From NCBI GenBank assembly GCA_946623485.1, contig CAMORF010000067.1:1-9411 (forward strand): a stretch of DNA of 9,411 nucleotides. The letters run 5' to 3'. This DNA is from an uncultured Clostridia bacterium (GTDB taxonomy: Bacteria; Bacillota; Clostridia; Lachnospirales; Lachnospiraceae). Every line of letters starts with the position of its first letter. Position 1 is the stretch's first letter. Shown one piece after another: positions 6,645 through 9,411 of the stretch. Below the pieces are notes generated by a model, which had not been told where the DNA came from, searched no databases, and saw nothing but the letters and a program-made list of their open reading frames with translations. The position numbers were made by a program, and so were the translations under genes.

Positions 6645-7226
6645 ATGATGAAAAAGATGATTGCGGGGTTGCTGGTATCCGGTATGCTTTTCAGCACTGT
6701 TCCGGCGTTTGCGGGTGAGACGGAAGCCTCAAAGCCGGTTGAAGTAAACTGGTCTGATATTGTGGAGCAGCTTGAGGCAGTGGGATCGGATGTCATCTCC
6801 CAGGGTGAGTTTTATACGTTCGATGAGGTTGCAGCCATGATGTGGGTTCCGAATGGGCTTACCCCCCAGGAGCTGACAGATGAAGATGTTGAAAACGGCA
6901 TGATTGCTTATTTCTCTACGGATGAGGGAGATGCCGCTGCTTCTGTCGTATATGTAGATGCTGACGGTATTGATCTTGAGGGCTATAAAGAAAGCCTTGC
7001 GGAAGATGAAGAGGTTTCCGACCTCTCGGATGCAATCTTCAACGGAATCCCATGCATCGGATATGATCTGGTGGACAGGGATACCAGATGTATCGCGTTT
7101 GAGACTGTAGATGGACACATCCTTGAGTTCTCCTTCGCACCGGTCTCTGATGAGGATTATTCCTCAGTGATGACGATGATGATGGCTTCTATCCAGCCGG
7201 AGCAGGAAGCGGAAACCGAAGCATAA
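6645..7226 (+). CDS. Small acidic secreted protein, function unknown
   Basis: A 193-residue exported protein of no family I recognise. The signal peptide is MMKK followed by a hydrophobic stretch with likely cleavage after VPAFA (residue 23). The mature part is strongly acidic, for example GDAAAS, YKESLAEDEEVSDLSDA and EQEAETEA, and it has alternating hydrophobic strands (YFSTDEGDAAASVVYVDADG, CIAFETVDGHILEFSFAPV) suggesting a small beta-rich fold. It has two cysteines (CIGY and RCIAF), possibly a disulfide. There is no lipobox or sorting signal. AGAGAGG (6632-6638) lies 6 bases before ATG 6645, and ATG 6648 is equally possible. No convincing promoter is seen in the preceding repeat region, so it may be read from the Fn3 gene's transcript. 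Structured repeats and a terminator follow. Confidence 0.85.
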   Translation: MMKKMIAGLLVSGMLFSTVPAFAGETEASKPVEVNWSDIVEQLEAVGSDVISQGEFYTFDEVAAMMWVPNGLTPQELTDEDVENGMIAYFSTDEGDAAASVVYVDADGIDLEGYKESLAEDEEVSDLSDAIFNGIPCIGYDLVDRDTRCIAFETVDGHILEFSFAPVSDEDYSSVMTMMMASIQPEQEAETEA

Positions 7227-7248
7227 AACTGAAGGGATAAAGGGCAAG

Positions 7249-7279
7249 GGTTCGTTCCTGCATCATGCGGAGGCGAACC
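7249..7279 (+). other. Stem-loop after the small secreted protein gene
   Basis: GGTTCG (7249-7254) pairs with CGAACC (7274-7279). Inside, CC-GC (7257-7261, one bulged T) pairs with GCGG (7267-7270) around AUCAU. There is no T-run. The 3' strand overlaps the first 44/45-base repeat unit, so the two folds could compete. Confidence 0.45.
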
Positions 7280-7402
7280 GGACAAGACATAGCTTTAAAT
7301 GAGCGTGTCCGCCGGCGGCAAGCCGGGCAAGGCGTAGCTCGGAAGGTGTGTGCCCGCCGTGGTGAACCATACAAGGCGTATGAGGCGTTCTTTGCGTAAG
7401 AT
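7272..7402 (+). repeat. Three 44/45-base repeat units with covarying stem
   Basis: Units begin GGYRARCC at 7272, 7317 and 7361. The first two are both 42 bases (7272-7313, 7317-7358) and share ACAAG/GCAAGG, TAGCT and a GCC end. In unit 1 CGGACA (7279-7284) pairs with TGTCCG (7306-7311). In unit 2 CGGGCA (7324-7329) pairs with TGCCCG (7351-7356). The A-T pair is thus replaced by G-C on both sides, a compensatory change that argues for a conserved RNA or cruciform stem. The third unit is partial (GGTGAACC, ACAAGGCGTA) and runs into the terminator. Confidence 0.65.
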
Positions 7403-7428
7403 ATCATTCTTACCGGGGACGCCTTTTT
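7383..7428 (+). terminator. Rho-independent terminator, two-part stem
   Basis: An outer stem AGGCGTTC (7383-7390) with GGACGCCT (7417-7424, one G-U) encloses an inner stem GTAAGA (7396-7401) with TCTTAC (7408-7413) around a six-base loop. It is followed by TTTTT (7424-7428). It should end transcription coming from the secreted-protein genes. Confidence 0.75.
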
Positions 7429-7447
7429 GTATGAGGAAAAGGCACTT

Positions 7448-7474
7448 TTGACTCCAACTTCATTCTCTTAAAAT
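7448..7474 (+). promoter_or_regulatory. Possible promoter for the EAL gene
   Basis: TTGACT (7448-7453, 5/6) and TAAAAT (7469-7474, 5/6) have a short 15-base spacer. It lies directly after the terminator and about 110 bases before the gene start, which suits a separate transcription unit. Confidence 0.35.
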
Positions 7475-7593
7475 GTCTGTCAAATAATATGAAAGTCTAA
7501 ACAAATAAGGAATGGTCTTTTTCTTCAGGATAGGATATGATAGGGCTGTTGCGGAGTTTCGTCAAATAATGGGTGGAAAGGATCTTCGCTGCC

Positions 7594-9411
7594 ATGATCT
7601 GGAATTTCAGCTTCAGCCTTGTGACCGGGATTGTGCTGTGCGTCATTCTTGGTTACTATGCTGTGTACCCCAGGCTGCCGATCGTTTTGAATCGCTATTT
7701 TGTGTCGCTTGCTGTGCTGGAGATGCTGACACTTGCAAGTGACATCCTGTCGAGTTGGATGGATATGAACCATTCCTCTTTCCCGGCGTGGATTCTGTAT
7801 GCGGCAAACCTGCTGTTTTTCCTTCTGTTCGTGATGAGAAGCTATGCCATGTATGCTTACACGGTGGCCCTTGTCAGCACCAGGAGAAGGACGCCGCAGG
7901 CATATTTCCTGGTCGCAAGAATCCTGCTTGTCCTGTTCTGCCTGATCTGTTTGAGCAGTTTGTTTTTCGGAACTGTTTTTTCCATTGACAAGGACGGCTA
8001 TCACAGTGGTCCGGGATATTCCATCATCTATATTCAGCTCTTTGTGTTCATCATTATGGGGGTGTACGTGGTGCTCCGCAGCCGGAAACATCTTCCGGAC
8101 GGACTCTTCGTTGGCATGCTGCTGATCCATGGCGTGCTGACCGCAGGCGGGATCATCCGGTATCTGTTCCCGTCCTTCCTGCTGATGGACACATTCTACA
8201 TGATCACGGTAATGATCCTGTATATCATCATTGAAAATGCGGATCTCTACAGGGAGAGCCGTACGATGTCTTTCGACTACCAGGCGTTCGAATTGGTGGT
8301 CAGGGAGCATCACAATTATGGAATCTGGTACCATCTCATTGGCGCCATGGCTGTCAATTACAATGAGACCCGTCAGATCTACGGCGGCATCCAGATTGAC
8401 CGGATGCTCAGCCAGGCGGGGCATTATCTTCGGGAAATGTTCCCGGGCGGGACTGTGTTCTATGAGCGGTCCGGTTGCTTCCTGATTATGATAGAAGGCA
8501 GGGAGGCTGCTGAAAAGGCGGTCCGGGACATTCTTCCGAAAGTGATTCAGCGCTTTCACGAGCCGTGGGATTCGGAGAACACCAGGGTTTATATGAATTT
8601 CGTGTTCGGTCAGATGAATTCTGACCTGGAGATCTCGTCGGTGAACATGGAGCTTGAAGCGATCCGGAGATTGCTCGAAAAGGGCGGAAACGGTGAACTG
8701 AATTCGGACTTTGTCGTTGACAAAGAGATGATCGGCAAAATCGAGCGGGAGTTCGCGGTGAAAAAAGCGCTCAGCAATGCGCTTGTCCATAACCAGATCC
8801 AGGTGTATATGCAGCCGATCATAGAGGCAAAAACCGGAAGGGTGATTGGAGCCGAGGCTTTGTCCAGGCTGCAGGATTCGAGGCTGGGGCTTGTCCCGCC
8901 TTCTGAGTTCATCCCGCTGGCGGAGCGCTCAGGCAGTATTATCCAGATCGGAGAGCAGGTGCTTTCGAAAACCTGCGGGTTCCTGAATCGCTATAAAGAA
9001 GAGCTGTCCGGGCTGGAATTCATTAATATCAATCTTTCCCCGATCCAATGCATGGCACATGACCTGGCAGATACCTTTGAGTCGGTGCCGAAAACCTATG
9101 GTATTGCACCGGAAAAGCTGCACCTTGAGATCACGGAGGAGAGCATGGTGGATCCGGAGGTGCTCAAGAGCCAGATGGAAATCCTGGGGACGCTCGGATA
9201 TACATTTGCGCTGGATGATTACGGGAGCGGGTACGCGAACCAGTTCCGCATCAAGGCGTTCCCGTTCAGCGGGATCAAGCTGGACATGAAGATCGTCTGG
9301 GCGCATTTCCGGGAACCGGACGCGATCCTGCCGAACGCGGTGCTTAGCTTCCTGGACCGGGGGCTGACCATTACCGCAGAGGGCGTGGAGACCGCCCAGA
9401 TGGCGGAAGAG
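7594..9411 (+). CDS. Seven-helix membrane protein with degenerate GGDEF and EAL domain, probable c-di-GMP phosphodiesterase (3' partial)
   Basis: Expected to hydrolyse c-di-GMP to pGpG. 606 codons are present and the frame is still open at the window end. Residues about 5-215 hold seven hydrophobic segments (about 7-24, 34-53, 64-88, 104-126, 143-161, 171-190, 194-213), a membrane sensor. Residues about 230-370 fit a GGDEF fold, but the signature is replaced by YERSGCFLIM (about 300-309), so cyclase activity is not expected. The EAL domain starts near 390. It shows EALSR (421-425), ININLSPIQ (Asn480), LEITEES (Glu512), ALDDYGSGY (Asp551/552), IKLDMK (Lys572) and AEGVET (Glu596), all consistent with activity. 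The final QG motif would lie beyond the window. ATG 7594 has AAAGGA 11 bases upstream. GTG 7573 is an alternative and an in-frame TAA at 7567 limits extension. Confidence 0.92.
   Translation, partial: MIWNFSFSLVTGIVLCVILGYYAVYPRLPIVLNRYFVSLAVLEMLTLASDILSSWMDMNHSSFPAWILYAANLLFFLLFVMRSYAMYAYTVALVSTRRRTPQAYFLVARILLVLFCLICLSSLFFGTVFSIDKDGYHSGPGYSIIYIQLFVFIIMGVYVVLRSRKHLPDGLFVGMLLIHGVLTAGGIIRYLFPSFLLMDTFYMITVMILYIIIENADLYRESRTMSFDYQAFELVVREHHNYGIWYHLIGAMAVNYNETRQIYGGIQIDRMLSQAGHYLREMFPGGTVFYERSGCFLIMIEGREAAEKAVRDILPKVIQRFHEPWDSENTRVYMNFVFGQMNSDLEISSVNMELEAIRRLLEKGGNGELNSDFVVDKEMIGKIEREFAVKKALSNALVHNQIQVYMQPIIEAKTGRVIGAEALSRLQDSRLGLVPPSEFIPLAERSGSIIQIGEQVLSKTCGFLNRYKEELSGLEFININLSPIQCMAHDLADTFESVPKTYGIAPEKLHLEITEESMVDPEVLKSQMEILGTLGYTFALDDYGSGYANQFRIKAFPFSGIKLDMKIVWAHFREPDAILPNAVLSFLDRGLTITAEGVETAQMAEE

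Larger units (their letters stand above)
7227..7593 (+). other. Structured intergenic region between secreted protein and EAL gene
   Basis: In order this holds a 15-base motif ACTGAAGGGATAAAG (7228-7242) also present at 3361-3375, a stem-loop (7249-7279), three 44/45-base repeat units (7272 to about 7402), a terminator (7383-7428), a possible promoter (7448-7474) and about 120 bases of AT-rich leader. GTCAAATAAT occurs twice in the leader (7479-7488 and 7561-7570). No protein-coding gene is supported here. Confidence 0.7.

Noticed and set aside
7512..7742. Open frame of 76 codons overlapping the start of the EAL gene
   Set aside because: It is a shadow frame with an unlikely Cys-rich product. 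The overlapping frame from 7594 encodes a membrane protein with intact domains.
7525..8790. Long reverse-strand open frame of 421 codons
   Set aside because: It is antisense to the membrane and degenerate GGDEF part of the EAL gene. Its His/Gln/Asp/Glu-rich composition is what the reverse strand of hydrophobic codons gives, it has no family motifs, and the + strand frame has clear domains.

Overview
The window looks like chromosomal DNA of a Firmicutes/Clostridia bacterium, probably Lachnospiraceae-like. Grounds for this are the mid-range base composition, AGGAGG-type ribosome binding sites, a clostridial ApeA-type M18 aminopeptidase, a DinF-like MATE transporter, a secreted protein ending in an Fn3 domain of the kind common in clostridial surface proteins, and multi-membrane-segment c-di-GMP enzymes. 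The genus cannot be fixed from the sequence. All genes that can be supported lie on the + strand. There are no tRNA, rRNA, CRISPR or transposase genes.

Left part (1-3430): an intact M18 zinc aminopeptidase (92-1579) is followed by a 413-base gap. That gap holds a decayed small membrane-protein reading frame, a 24-base imperfect direct repeat and a 60-base, essentially perfect palindrome. Next comes a MATE-family efflux transporter (1993-3327) with no visible Shine-Dalgarno sequence. Half-copies of the palindrome follow it (3372-3391 and 3406-3431), so related REP/MITE-like repeats flank the transporter on both sides.

Right part (3431-9411): this is a c-di-GMP and secretion neighbourhood. A six-helix membrane diguanylate cyclase (GGDEF, 3561-4646) is followed by a secreted Fn3-containing protein of unknown function (4922-6412) and a small acidic secreted protein of unknown function (6645-7226). 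Last is a seven-helix membrane protein with a degenerate GGDEF domain and an EAL domain whose visible catalytic motifs are intact (7594 to beyond the window end). One enzyme should make c-di-GMP and the other should degrade it, and they bracket two exported proteins. A functional link is an inference from position only.

The gaps in the right part are unusually structured. The promoter region of the Fn3 protein carries a phased array of TATGTAACAA-like repeats (4731-4780). A degenerate 30-base tandem repeat of about six units (6421-6600) fills the gap between the two secreted-protein genes. A 44/45-base repeat with a covarying stem (7272-7402) and a two-part terminator (7383-7428) follow the small secreted protein.
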